NCBI GenBank assembly: GCA_030374765.1
Contig: JARGXX010000022.1
Coordinates: 1,488,001 to 1,552,000 of the forward strand
From: Agarophyton chilense
Taxonomy: Eukaryota; Rhodophyta; Florideophyceae; Gracilariales; Gracilariaceae
Reading direction: 5' to 3'
Length of the DNA: 64,000 nucleotides
In this document: one piece after another, positions 22,062 to 31,502 of the stretch
Layout: the number at the start of each line of letters is the position of its first letter
Position numbering within the stretch: position 1 is the first letter of the stretch
Notes under the pieces: generated by a model
Told to the model about the DNA's origin: nothing
The model's input: the letters and a program-made list of their open reading frames with translations, nothing else
Databases searched by the model: none
Translations under genes and position numbers: made by a program

Positions 22062-22161
22062 ACTCCAAAGTAAAGGAGACAACAACGGGTTTACTAACTA
22101 TCTTGTTCCTTGTTCAGGATTCTTTAACTGGAGATCCGGAAGAGCCACAATAAACAGTTGT

Positions 22162-23006
22162 TGTAGTGCAACGCCAAGGGCGGCGGAAACACACGAAGAT
22201 ATCCGAGTCTTCCTCCAAGGAGGGTAGCACGGCGACGGAGCCTCTCCGGAGTGAACACGACTAAGTCGGGGTGTAAGGCCGAGGTTCACCGGCACGCCAA
22301 GCGGGGAGAGTGCGGGATGCTAGAAGGGAGCAGACCAGGTATGAGCTTTATTCCACGGAAGTGGGCAAGTGATAAAAGAGGGACCACCCAGTGGGGGCGA
22401 TCGGGGGCATGGGCCACGAGAGCCAAAAGAAATATGTAGCAAACCCAATACTGGGGCGAGAACACAGCAGTGGTATGAAAGATATACACGCTAACAGCGG
22501 TGAGTCTCCTGTTGACGCAGGGTGGATAAGTCTACCGTTAGTAACGCGGCTTCACCTCCGTAGAGTGTGGAAGAATCGCGAAAGTGGAAAAAGACTTAGA
22601 GCCAAGAACCCTGGTTGGGGAGGTTTACTGAGTGTCAGGGCGAGATCGCCCTGGCACTATATAGTGTAGAATACTGTAGAGAGCTCCCTAACCTATTGTA
22701 ATAAAGCTAAATAAATAGAGAAATATCCAGCTATGCTGTGCCAACCTGTCCTGGGCCACCCGTGGTACACGTGGGTAAGTCACACCCGAATCGGGGCCAC
22801 GGCGCACGGCCGCCGGTGCACTTCGCGTACAACGCGTATATACCTGGCTACGCCAGCCCGCTAGTAGCGGTATTACTCATAGATCTCACAAGTATCGCCC
22901 GAGGCGGAAAAACAACCAAGTCCTGGAAAACGGCCCTCACGAGAGTTGCACTTCAGTTGTCCGTTCCATAGTACCAACCACCCTCATTGGCTAGTGGGGG
23001 CTTACC
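22162..23006 (-). repeat. Family A LTR, leftmost (3' LTR of unit 1)
   Basis: The core shared with the other LTRs is 842 bp (22164-23005); adding flanking bases gives TG...CA ends (TGTAGTGCAACG ... GGGCTTACA as seen at the rightmost copy). In element orientation a palindromic TATA-like CACTATATAGTG (22655-22666) sits about 345 bp into the LTR, and an AATAAA (complement of 22347-22352) about 310 bp further on. This fits U3-R-U5 order. No purine tract precedes the U3 start. Confidence 0.85.
22636..22666. promoter_or_regulatory. Adjacent palindromes in LTR, TATA-like core
   Basis: CAGGGCGA-GA-TCGCCCTG (22636-22653) is followed at once by CACTATATAGTG (22655-22666), a perfect 12-bp palindrome. 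Being symmetric, the TATA motif could serve both the sense (minus) gag-pol transcript and a plus-strand transcript toward the antisense ORF at 23066. The same pair occurs in the LTRs at 39521 and 49738. Confidence 0.5.
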
Positions 23007-23065
23007 GCCTGGCGGGTTTGGAAACACTCTCGTGGAGGGGCATCCCGATAGCACGGCAAGAGGCC

Positions 23066-24181
23066 ATGTGCTGGACGCGACCGATTATCCGGGCAGAATT
23101 CCGCTACATGCATCGACTTATGCGGGCCAACTTCCTCGCCCTGATCCGCTTCGAGCGTCGAGCACGATCCCGATTCGGGTATTTGGTCCCGTATCAGAAC
23201 GTGGAGATCGAACGCCTTCGCTTGGCCGACCGACGGGGTCGCTATGTCCTCATTCCACCGTGGTGGTCGAACCTCGAGGCCTGCCCGGGCTGTTACATCG
23301 AGCTGCCACCAGTCATCACGTATTACGGTTCGTACCTCCTCGAGGATCCCGAGTCCGGACTGTGGTCCGTGGTGATTACCGAATGGGCAGTCCGCGCGGC
23401 GGTGTTCATCCTCTGGGAGGTGTATGACCAGTACAGACTGTGGTTTCTCCCGTTCCGGTTGAGGTCCGCGATTCGCAGCCTGGACCTGAGCATCCCACTT
23501 GGTGGAGTAACCAACGCCGAAGAAGTGGCGGGTCTTCTCGATTACATCGACCAGTTGGACTGGACCACCGTTCCGATTGAACAAAGCGGGCGCACCGTGT
23601 GTAGCCGGGGTCAGGACCTGTCACCAGGAAGGCGTACTCCCTTGGGAGGTGATTTCGTATACTTTGACCCTTGGGAAGGGCACGAAATCTCCGCGGAGGA
23701 AGCGAACGAACTCCGGTTTGCACCGCGCCATATCCCCGAGGGGCATCCGATCGGTTTCGTGGACGCGGATGAATATTACCACGTCTACGACGGCGACGAT
23801 TCAATGGTGGACAACGAACCCGACGACGGAGAAGCGTACGCCGAGGCGGGGGTCGAGGGATCCGAAGCGGAAGGTCCCTCTAACGCGGGGGCATCAGCCA
23901 CGCCCTACGTGGATTTGGATAACCCCGCGGGGGCTGGGTCGGAGTACGCGGTAGCTGGACCACCTCCAGTTCCACCCGTGAATCTCCCAAGTGGTGGGGC
24001 GTCCGCCCCAGGCGATGCGAGCTCCGCTCCGGCGGGTCAGGCGGCCGTGATCTCCCAGTTCCTGCGACAGGTGGGGCTGGGGACCAACGCAGCGAGTGGC
24101 GATGTTGACGCGATGCGCGAGGCCTTGATCACCCGCCTCCAGGGAGGGAACCAACCCGGGGGCGGTGAGCCGAACCCGTGA
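23066..24181 (+). CDS. Antisense accessory ORF of family A, unit 1
   Basis: 371 aa from the first ATG (23066), which lies just inside the internal region. The same frame is open leftward into the LTR without an ATG. It is opposite in direction to gag-pol and ends 179 bp from the end of the chromodomain frame, so the two converge. An AATAAA at 24265-24270 lies 84 bp past its stop. The protein looks real: a basic N-terminal part (RFERRARSRF), a globular Trp/Tyr-rich middle with possible helices, an acidic stretch (DGDDSMVDNEPDDGE), then a Pro/Ala/Gly-rich tail. I recognise no family. Compared with unit 2 it has Cys instead of Gly in GRTVxSRG. Antisense ORFs are known in some plant Ty3/gypsy elements, but no relation can be shown here. 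Confidence 0.6.
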   Translation: MCWTRPIIRAEFRYMHRLMRANFLALIRFERRARSRFGYLVPYQNVEIERLRLADRRGRYVLIPPWWSNLEACPGCYIELPPVITYYGSYLLEDPESGLWSVVITEWAVRAAVFILWEVYDQYRLWFLPFRLRSAIRSLDLSIPLGGVTNAEEVAGLLDYIDQLDWTTVPIEQSGRTVCSRGQDLSPGRRTPLGGDFVYFDPWEGHEISAEEANELRFAPRHIPEGHPIGFVDADEYYHVYDGDDSMVDNEPDDGEAYAEAGVEGSEAEGPSNAGASATPYVDLDNPAGAGSEYAVAGPPPVPPVNLPSGGASAPGDASSAPAGQAAVISQFLRQVGLGTNAASGDVDAMREALITRLQGGNQPGGGEPNP

Positions 24182-24264
24182 CGGGGCACGCGATCCCGAT
24201 GGGGAGTTTTCCCTTGTTACTTAGAGTAGTATCCCGAGTGCTCGGTATTCCATCGATAGCTTCG

Positions 24265-24270
24265 AATAAA
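24265..24270 (+). terminator. Poly(A) signal AATAAA after the antisense ORF
   Basis: AATAAA on the plus strand, 84 bp after the antisense ORF stop. It is conserved at the matching positions in units 2 and 3. Confidence 0.45.
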
Positions 24271-24360
24271 AACCAAGTGACTTGTGTAACCCAAAACCTT
24301 CCTTCACTAGCCTGTCCTCAAGCAAACCTACTTCTCTTTTTTCTTCCACCGAGGTGGGTG

Positions 24361-24687
24361 TTATCCCACCTGGGCTTTAACAACCGATGCCGGGATTCCC
24401 GTCCGCGTTCTGCGGTGATATGACACCACCTTCGAACGTGGGAGATGTTCCATCGGCTCATCCGAATCCCATTCGGGCCCTAAACCGTACCAACGGACGA
24501 GGTATTGAATATAACCATCCGGATGGTATGAGTGCTCCACTATGTGGTCGACCACGAACTCCTTCTCGTAGACTTCCCGCCCTTGCGGTGTACTCGTCAC
24601 CAGACCAAACCGGGGTACGTCCGCAGGTGCGTGTGGGCTACTGTGCCCTTCCCCGGAGGGGTCCATGGGTTGGCGTTGCCTTTCCAT
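24361..24687 (-). CDS. Chromodomain ORF, unit 1 (-1 frame relative to pol)
   Basis: 108 aa from an ATG inside the last 91 bp of pol, in the -1 frame. Residues about 40-92 form a chromodomain: an acidic YEKEFVVDHIVEH strand, YLVRWYG, then PEWDSDEPMEHLP with the Trp residues (66, 73) of the usual methyl-lysine pocket. Chromoviruses carry this domain at the end of integrase to steer integration to marked histones. Here it is not in frame with integrase. It could be made by frameshift, by reinitiation at the overlapping ATG, or not at all. I see no canonical X-XXY-YYZ slip site in the overlap (24597-24687). Confidence 0.8.
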   Translation of the reverse strand: MERQRQPMDPSGEGHSSPHAPADVPRFGLVTSTPQGREVYEKEFVVDHIVEHSYHPDGYIQYLVRWYGLGPEWDSDEPMEHLPRSKVVSYHRRTRTGIPASVVKAQVG

Positions 24688-27600
24688 GCCCTGGGTAGGG
24701 GAACGAACCGGGGTCCGGGTTGCCTTGCTTCCGCCAAGGCGTCATGACGAAGAGCGTCAGTTCGACGGCTTCGGCCGGAGGCCTTCCCGTGGGGCAATTC
24801 TCCCAGTTTTTGGGTCGGAATGCTTTCCGAGAGTTCTCGTGCAGAGGCCACCCTTCGGGGGAACGCGTAATCATCCCAAGGTGGGGTTTCACGGTCGCGT
24901 TCCGCGAGTTGTCGGGGTGAAATCCGTCGCGACGGTGCTGGACTTGACGCGGGAGGGGGTTTCATCACGGGGCGTCGTGCCTTGCCGAGTGAGCTGCCTT
25001 GGGCGTTGATTGGCGTATCTCCCGAGCCGGGTGTCGTCTGGTCACGTGACACGTCCGGCTGATGGCTGGGAGTACTCCGCGCAGTGCTGCGTTCCGCCTC
25101 CTCACGTGACGGCGTGTGCAACGGCGCTGCCGGTATGTCTGCTCGCTTGGGCGACAAAGTACCGCGATGGGCGTGCAACGCCGGGTAAACCGAGCCTTTC
25201 TCACCAACGGGCGGCGAAGTGCGCGGCGAGGAACCCCTGCGGGGAGCGAGTTCGTCCTCAACTATCCCTTTCGAGGGTTCAACTTCACTCGGCGACGAGG
25301 TGCTTCCGTCCTTGACGCGCACATTCTCCGGGGTGACCGGTGCGCCTTCGACAACGCGGTCGGGGTCAACCGAGACACTCGGAGTGCGTCCGCCACTGCG
25401 CGCGGGTTCTGAACCAGCATCAAGCGTGCTGGGTGTGAATCTCCGGTCTGCTACGGTGTGCTTGCCCGGCTTAGCCGGTGTGTCCTGCCGTACAGTTCGA
25501 GGGACCACTTCCGATCGATTCGGCCTAGAGGGGCCTGCGAGGGCGTGCTCTAAGTTTTCCATTGTAGCTGGTGTCGACGAACCGTGACCCACGGGCTGCG
25601 GGTCAACGCTCGACGGCATAGCCGGTCCAGTATCGCGAGGGCGAACAGCATCCTGCGACGATTTCGGTTTCGCTTCGGCGAGAGGGTTTCCACTACGTGG
25701 TGCGTCCTGTCGAGTAGAGTCCCCATGGGGAGTGCGATCAGACGCAGAGGCGGTGGCGCTTCCCATAGAGGGTTCCGCAACGGCTGTAGCGCGCAAATGC
25801 GGAGATGGCACGTCGGTAGACGGGACGTCTGGATCACCGTTGTTCTTGCTGGTGTGTTCAGGAGTCCGTGCACCACGGTTGTCATGACGCGACGAAGCGG
25901 TTTCCGTCTCTCGACGAGAGTTATGAGCCTCCTCCCCCTTCTGAGACGGAGCGGCATGGGGAGTGGTTGGAACGCCCAACAGGCGGGGGTAGACACCGCG
26001 CCGTGGCGTGAGAGAAGAGAGGCCATTCTGGCCTTGGTCCGATAAGATCGGCAAGTCAGAGAGTCCCCGGGTAGGGTGTGGTAACGCAGAAGGTCTGGAA
26101 ACCACGGCAGTGGGCTGAGCCACTGTTGTGTGCCGAGCACCATCATCCTCAGAGAGGGATTGTTGACCCATTTCGGTTACTTCCAACGTCGGTGGAGGGG
26201 CGAGTACAACGCGGTCGCGGGAGATCCGCTCATGAGCGTCGACAATTTCCACCATGATGGTGTCGTCTTTCACCGAAATGACCTTGTAAGGACCGTCCGC
26301 GACGGAAGAAAGCTTGTGCTTCTTTTCCTTTTCAGGGTTCCAGTACTCTTCACGGACGAAGACGAAGTCACCGGCTTTGATTGGCGGGGCCTTACCGCGT
26401 ATGCGAGAGTCGAAATCACGCTTGTAAGCGGTTTGGGCACGAGCCATTGAGCTTCGGGCGACCGGGATCAGCTTCGTAAGCCACTCTTTCCACCTGTGGC
26501 GATAATCCTTCACGGAAGGGAACGCATCCAGCGTGGGCTGGGGTTCTAACGCGACAGCGGGCGGAGGGCGGGACAAGACCAGTTCGAATGGAGTCAAGCC
26601 CGTAGTACGGTGTACCTGCGTATTGTACGCGAACGTCAAGGCGTCGGTATATAAATCCCATGTCTTTGGGTGGTCGGCAACGTAAGAACGGAGAGACGCT
26701 AATAGCGTTCGGTTAAACCGCTCCACTTGCCCATTACACTGGGGGTGATAGGTCGTTGTGAACAGGTTCTTGATGTCAAGAATCCTGCACACGTCCTCGA
26801 AGAATCGCGATGCGAACTGTTTTCCGTTATCGGATAGAAGATTAACCGGCGGGCCGTAGACGAATACCCAATGGGTTACAAATGCTTGTGCAACCGTGAA
26901 AGCGGATATCTTCCGTAAAGGTACGGTCCGAACCAGTTTTGAGAAACGATCCGTGATAACGAGTAAAAACTTATGCCCACGTCGTGTGGTGAGGAGCTCG
27001 CCGAGGATGTCAATGGCGACAAACTCGAGAGGAGCCCGTGCCGGGAATAGATTCAACTTCGTTGAGTACTTGCGTAGTTTCACTCGATTCTTAGCACATT
27101 CGGTACAAAACCGCACCGTTGCGTAGCAATCCACCGCCAGGGCGGGCCAGTAGAAGTTCCTTCGCAAAGTGAGGTAGAGCTTCCGTCCACCGGCGTGTCC
27201 ACCAAGTTTCGCATAGTGCGATAGATGCAAAACTCTAGACTGTAGAGTATGCGGCACCACGACTTGTGGTGATGACTGAACCGTCCTGACGAGGTATCCA
27301 AGATCGTTCACCTCGAAAGGGAGTTGTGCACCGCCATTAAGCCAGGCGCGAATCTTCGTACAGAAGGGGTCACCCTGCTGTTCTCTGACCATCTCCTCCG
27401 GGGGTATCGGCACAAAATTACCCGGCGGGGGTTTCTCTGAATCGTCCGAGACGATCAATGCGTCAACATCATCATCCGATTCCGGGCTTTCGTTCCATTT
27501 ATCGTGTAACCAATCCGGGTCCACAGATGTTCCATCGTCTACGACGAAGCAAGGTATCTCCTCGTCATCGACGGCTAGAGCTTCCCCATTCGTGGGTAAC

Positions 27601-30008
27601 GGCGAGAGCGCGTCCGCTTGCGCGTTCTGAGTGCCCTTCTTGTAGATCACTTCAAAGTCATATTCCGCGAGGCGGAGTCTCCAACGCATTAAGCGGCCTG
27701 ACGGCTCCGAGATGGTCATGAGCCATCGTAGGGACGAGTGATCCGTGTAAACAGTAAAGTGCACACCTATGAGGTAGGGTCGTAGTGTAGAGAGGGCCCA
27801 CACAACTGCGAGGCACTCCTTCTCCGACACGGAGTAGTTCCGCTCGTGGACATTAAGCGAGCGGGACCAGTACCCAATGTGTTTGCGTTCTCCTTTGGGA
27901 GTAGTTTGAAAGAGCGCACAGCCTACCTGGTAGTCTCTAGAGTCTGTGTCCACGGAAAACGGTAGTCCGGGTTTCGGTAACGATAGAATCGGTGCTGATG
28001 TGACAGCCTCCCTAAGGGAGTTAAAAGCATCCGTCTGGGCGGACGTAAAGGGGTCCAGTTTAGGTGGTTGACCTTTCCGCAGAAGCGCGTTAAAGGGGGC
28101 CGCGATGTCAGCGAAGTTAGGGATAAACCGTCGGTAGACGTTGACCAATCCTAGAAAGGAGCGCAGTTCCGTCTGGGTAGCGGGTTCTTTTGCCTTGCGA
28201 AGGGACCTAACTCGAGCTTCCTCGATCATTACACGTCCAGGACGGATAATGTGCCCGAGATACTTCACAGTATCGGTAAAGAACTCACATTTCCTCAGTT
28301 TGAGGGTTATTCCAGCATCACGTAGCGTGGTCATTATGTCCCTGACATGGGTGAGATGGTCATCCAGATTGTCTGAGAATACAATGATATCGTCCAAATA
28401 GACGAGGCAAGTACGCCATTTAAAGCGGGCCAACAGAATGTCGATAGCACGCTGAAAGGTAGCGGGAGCATTGGTTAGACCAAAAGGCATCCGTTTGAAA
28501 CGGTAGAGTCCCGAGTGACAGACAAACGCAGTCTTATCTTGGTCCTCCTCCCTGACGGGAACCTGCCAATATCCCCAATTGGCGTCCAAAGCCGTGAACA
28601 CGGTAGCAGTGCCGAGAGAGTCGATGTACTCATCCATTCGTGGGATCGGATACACGTCCTTGACGGTAACATCATTCAAGCGACGGTAGTCGATGCAAAA
28701 GCGCCAGGACCCATCGGGTTTCGGGGCCAGTACCACTGGGGATGCCCACGGCGACTGAGCCGGTTCGATCACTTCAGCTCGGAGCATTTTGCCCACTTGG
28801 AACTGTTCCTCTTCTCGAGCCTTGGGGCCTGCCCTGTAAGGGTGTTGAGCCACCGGTCGGGTGTTCGGCAATAAATCTATTCGGTGTTCCGTTGTATTTA
28901 TCTCACCAAGAGAGCGATCCCACATTGTGGTAAACTCCCGTAACATCTCACGCAGACTTTCACGGTGTGACTCCGGTACATGACCGAGGTCGAGTTCCTC
29001 GAGTTCTTTCACGGGGTCTACCCGGTCGTAACTCGTCGGAACGGGCTTCTTTTCTGTTTTGGCAGGTTGCGATTCCGAATCATTCGGTGATTGGACGGCA
29101 GCTTCCTCCCCCTCCTTAGAGTGAACGAGACCGAGGACTTCGGCAGCGGTCAGCCTAGTGGGGACCATCGCGGTGGGGTGAGGCATTACCGATCCAATAA
29201 CTTGGTTTTTCACCAGTGACTGGGGGGTGGAGCCCAGATTGGCAACGAGCACGGTGAACGGCTTGTCTGGGACAATCTGCGCGACTCCATTCGCCACGGC
29301 GAGTTGATATCCATCGTACAGAGATGAGAGAGGCTGAATGACTCGTAAACCGTGTTGACGGGAAGTGACACGCACCCATACTTGGGACTCTGGCGGGATT
29401 CGGACAGACGCAGCCACGCGGAGCTTGGTAGACTCCCGAGAAGCGGGTGGAGGTTCCTGCCCGGCAGGGAGCGGTACGTGCTTCTTGGAGGCACGCCGCA
29501 GCGGACGACGGACAATCGGGACCGACGAGCCGTCTTCCATGTCAACACGCTTTAAGCGGGGCCTTATGGCGTCAACGAATCTGTCACAGAAGTCACATCC
29601 CAAGATGATGGGGGCAGCCAATTTCCGGCATACAATAAAGTCGAGTTTCACCACGAAGGAGCCCAAGTGAACGACGAGAGCGACGGTTCCAACCGTTGAC
29701 AACGGGTTGTTATTCGCGTCCGCGACGTCGGGCGCCACGCCAAGGCGGATCTGAGACCGCAAGGGCGGGGGCAGCAGCGATTCCACGATGAAATTCGGAC
29801 CAGCACCTGTGTCCAAAACAGTAAGGACTCGAACCATAAACTGGGTAGAAAGGCCAAGGTCGGCATACACCTTGTAATTGCGCTTGGCCATTACTAAGAC
29901 TCTATCCGGGAACCGGCGGTTACGAACACGTTTCCACGGTCGACGTAGAACACCAAAGTGTTCAGAGTCCACGTCTGAGACGGCCTGTTTCCTCGTGAGG
30001 ATTGTGAC
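24597..30008 (-). CDS. pol: Pol polyprotein, unit 1 (5'-truncated element)
   Basis: The frame runs from the deletion junction at 30008 to the stop at 24597 and matches units 2 and 3 throughout. It starts 14 codons later than their GTG position, so protease (DTGA), reverse transcriptase (YLDD), RNase H and integrase are all present. No ATG precedes MAKRNYK, 26 codons before the protease Asp. Gag, nucleocapsid and most of the 5' LTR of this unit were deleted, so it cannot be expressed as in the parent. The C terminus ends LVW instead of LVR. Confidence 0.85.
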   Translation of the reverse strand, partial: VTILTRKQAVSDVDSEHFGVLRRPWKRVRNRRFPDRVLVMAKRNYKVYADLGLSTQFMVRVLTVLDTGAGPNFIVESLLPPPLRSQIRLGVAPDVADANNNPLSTVGTVALVVHLGSFVVKLDFIVCRKLAAPIILGCDFCDRFVDAIRPRLKRVDMEDGSSVPIVRRPLRRASKKHVPLPAGQEPPPASRESTKLRVAASVRIPPESQVWVRVTSRQHGLRVIQPLSSLYDGYQLAVANGVAQIVPDKPFTVLVANLGSTPQSLVKNQVIGSVMPHPTAMVPTRLTAAEVLGLVHSKEGEEAAVQSPNDSESQPAKTEKKPVPTSYDRVDPVKELEELDLGHVPESHRESLREMLREFTTMWDRSLGEINTTEHRIDLLPNTRPVAQHPYRAGPKAREEEQFQVGKMLRAEVIEPAQSPWASPVVLAPKPDGSWRFCIDYRRLNDVTVKDVYPIPRMDEYIDSLGTATVFTALDANWGYWQVPVREEDQDKTAFVCHSGLYRFKRMPFGLTNAPATFQRAIDILLARFKWRTCLVYLDDIIVFSDNLDDHLTHVRDIMTTLRDAGITLKLRKCEFFTDTVKYLGHIIRPGRVMIEEARVRSLRKAKEPATQTELRSFLGLVNVYRRFIPNFADIAAPFNALLRKGQPPKLDPFTSAQTDAFNSLREAVTSAPILSLPKPGLPFSVDTDSRDYQVGCALFQTTPKGERKHIGYWSRSLNVHERNYSVSEKECLAVVWALSTLRPYLIGVHFTVYTDHSSLRWLMTISEPSGRLMRWRLRLAEYDFEVIYKKGTQNAQADALSPLPTNGEALAVDDEEIPCFVVDDGTSVDPDWLHDKWNESPESDDDVDALIVSDDSEKPPPGNFVPIPPEEMVREQQGDPFCTKIRAWLNGGAQLPFEVNDLGYLVRTVQSSPQVVVPHTLQSRVLHLSHYAKLGGHAGGRKLYLTLRRNFYWPALAVDCYATVRFCTECAKNRVKLRKYSTKLNLFPARAPLEFVAIDILGELLTTRRGHKFLLVITDRFSKLVRTVPLRKISAFTVAQAFVTHWVFVYGPPVNLLSDNGKQFASRFFEDVCRILDIKNLFTTTYHPQCNGQVERFNRTLLASLRSYVADHPKTWDLYTDALTFAYNTQVHRTTGLTPFELVLSRPPPAVALEPQPTLDAFPSVKDYRHRWKEWLTKLIPVARSSMARAQTAYKRDFDSRIRGKAPPIKAGDFVFVREEYWNPEKEKKHKLSSVADGPYKVISVKDDTIMVEIVDAHERISRDRVVLAPPPTLEVTEMGQQSLSEDDGARHTTVAQPTAVVSRPSALPHPTRGLSDLPILSDQGQNGLSSLTPRRGVYPRLLGVPTTPHAAPSQKGEEAHNSRRETETASSRHDNRGARTPEHTSKNNGDPDVPSTDVPSPHLRATAVAEPSMGSATASASDRTPHGDSTRQDAPRSGNPLAEAKPKSSQDAVRPRDTGPAMPSSVDPQPVGHGSSTPATMENLEHALAGPSRPNRSEVVPRTVRQDTPAKPGKHTVADRRFTPSTLDAGSEPARSGGRTPSVSVDPDRVVEGAPVTPENVRVKDGSTSSPSEVEPSKGIVEDELAPRRGSSPRTSPPVGEKGSVYPALHAHRGTLSPKRADIPAAPLHTPSREEAERSTARSTPSHQPDVSRDQTTPGSGDTPINAQGSSLGKARRPVMKPPPASSPAPSRRISPRQLAERDRETPPWDDYAFPRRVASARELSESIPTQKLGELPHGKASGRSRRTDALRHDALAEARQPGPRFVPLPRAWKGNANPWTPPGKGTVAHTHLRTYPGLVW

Positions 30009-30147
30009 GCGGTATTACTCATAGATCTCACAAGTATCGCCCGAGGCGGAAAAACAACCAAGTCCTGGAAAACGGCCCTCACGAGAGTTGCACTTCAGTT
30101 GTCCGTTCCATAGTACCAACCACCCTCATTGGCTAGTGGGGGCTTAC
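30009..30147 (-). repeat. Family A LTR remnant (139 bp) at a deletion junction
   Basis: pol sequence (ATTGTGAC) joins directly to LTR sequence (GCGGTATTACTC), which is normally about 3.1 kb away. Only the last 139 bp of the LTR (plus orientation) remain. No microhomology of more than one base is seen at the joint. Confidence 0.9.
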
Positions 30148-30207
30148 CGCCTGGCGGGTTTGGAAACACTCTCGTGGAGGGGCATCCCGATAGCACGGCA
30201 AGAGGCC

Positions 30208-31323
30208 ATGTGCTGGACGCGACCGATTATCCGGGCAGAATTCCGCTACATGCATCGACTTATGCGGGCCAACTTCCTCGCCCTGATCCGCTTCGAGCGT
30301 CGAGCACGATCCCGATTCGGGTATTTGGTCCCGTATCAGAACGTGGAGATCGAACGCCTTCGCTTGGCCGACCGACGGGGTCGCTATGTCCTCATTCCAC
30401 CGTGGTGGTCGAACCTCGAGGCCTGCCCGGGCTGTTACATCGAGCTGCCACCAGTCATCACGTATTACGGTTCGTACCTCCTCGAGGATCCCGAGTCCGG
30501 ACTGTGGTCCGTGGTGATTACCGAATGGGCAGTCCGCGCGGCGGTGTTCATCCTCTGGGAGGTGTATGACCAGTACAGACTGTGGTTTCTCCCGTTCCGG
30601 TTGAGGTCCGCGATTCGCAGCCTGGACCTGAGCATCCCACTTGGTGGAGTAACCAACGCCGAAGAAGTGGCGGGTCTTCTCGATTACATCGACCAGTTGG
30701 ACTGGACCACCGTTCCGATTGAACAAAGCGGGCGCACCGTGGGTAGCCGGGGTCAGGACCTGTCACCAGGAAGGCGTACTCCCTTGGGAGGTGATTTCGT
30801 ATACTTTGACCCTTGGGAAGGGCACGAAATCTCCGCGGAGGAAGCGAACGAACTCCGGTTTGCACCGCGCCATATCCCCGAGGGGCATCCGATCGGTTTC
30901 GTGGACGCGGATGAATATTACCACGTCTACGACGGCGACGATTCAATGGTGGACAACGAACCCGACGACGGAGAAGCGTACGCCGAGGCGGGGGTCGAGG
31001 GATCCGAAGCGGAAGGTCCCTCTAACGCGGGGGCATCAGCCACGCCCTACGTGGATTTGGATAACCCCGCGGGGGCTGGGTCGGAGTACGCGGTAGCTGG
31101 ACCACCTCCAGTTCCACCCGTGAATCTCCCAAGTGGTGGGGCGTCCGCCCCAGGCGATGCGAGCTCCGCTCCGGCGGGTCAGGCGGCCGTGATCTCCCAG
31201 TTCCTGCGACAGGTGGGGCTGGGGACCAACGCAGCGAGTGGCGATGTTGACGCGATGCGCGAGGCCTTGATCACCCGCCTCCAGGGAGGGAACCAACCCG
31301 GGGGCGGTGAGCCGAACCCGTGA
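30208..31323 (+). CDS. Antisense accessory ORF of family A, unit 2
   Basis: 371 aa, identical to the unit 1 ORF except Gly for Cys in GRTVGSRG. It lies in the same convergent position between the chromodomain and the 3' LTR end, with the same AATAAA downstream. The frame is intact in all three units, but because these are recent duplicates this alone does not prove selection. Confidence 0.6.
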   Translation: MCWTRPIIRAEFRYMHRLMRANFLALIRFERRARSRFGYLVPYQNVEIERLRLADRRGRYVLIPPWWSNLEACPGCYIELPPVITYYGSYLLEDPESGLWSVVITEWAVRAAVFILWEVYDQYRLWFLPFRLRSAIRSLDLSIPLGGVTNAEEVAGLLDYIDQLDWTTVPIEQSGRTVGSRGQDLSPGRRTPLGGDFVYFDPWEGHEISAEEANELRFAPRHIPEGHPIGFVDADEYYHVYDGDDSMVDNEPDDGEAYAEAGVEGSEAEGPSNAGASATPYVDLDNPAGAGSEYAVAGPPPVPPVNLPSGGASAPGDASSAPAGQAAVISQFLRQVGLGTNAASGDVDAMREALITRLQGGNQPGGGEPNP

Positions 31324-31502
31324 CGGGGCACGCGATCCCGATGGGGAGTTTTCCCTTGTTACTTAGAGTAGTATCCCGAGTGCTCGGTATTCCATCGATA
31401 GCTTCGAATAAAAACCAAGTGACTTGTGTAACCCAAAACCTTCCTTCACTAGCCTGTCCTCAAGCAAACCTACTTCTCTTTTTTCTTCCACCGAGGTGGG
31501 TG

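Larger units (their letters stand above)
19451..22161. other. Gene-poor region left of the retrotransposon array
   Basis: No convincing gene. One minus-strand frame at 19870-20229 (119 codons, non-ATG start) has two hydrophobic stretches and ordinary-looking composition. It could be an exon of an unknown membrane protein, but nothing else supports it. The right half carries the hairpin repeats listed separately. Confidence 0.35.

Noticed and set aside
22946..23065. Extension of the antisense ORF into the LTR
   Set aside because: This part has only a TTG start; the first ATG is at 23066, inside the element.
30133..30726. Minus-strand 197-codon frames opposite the antisense ORF (also at 22991 and 40350)
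   Set aside because: They are complementary-strand shadows of the GC-rich antisense ORF, with no domain of their own.
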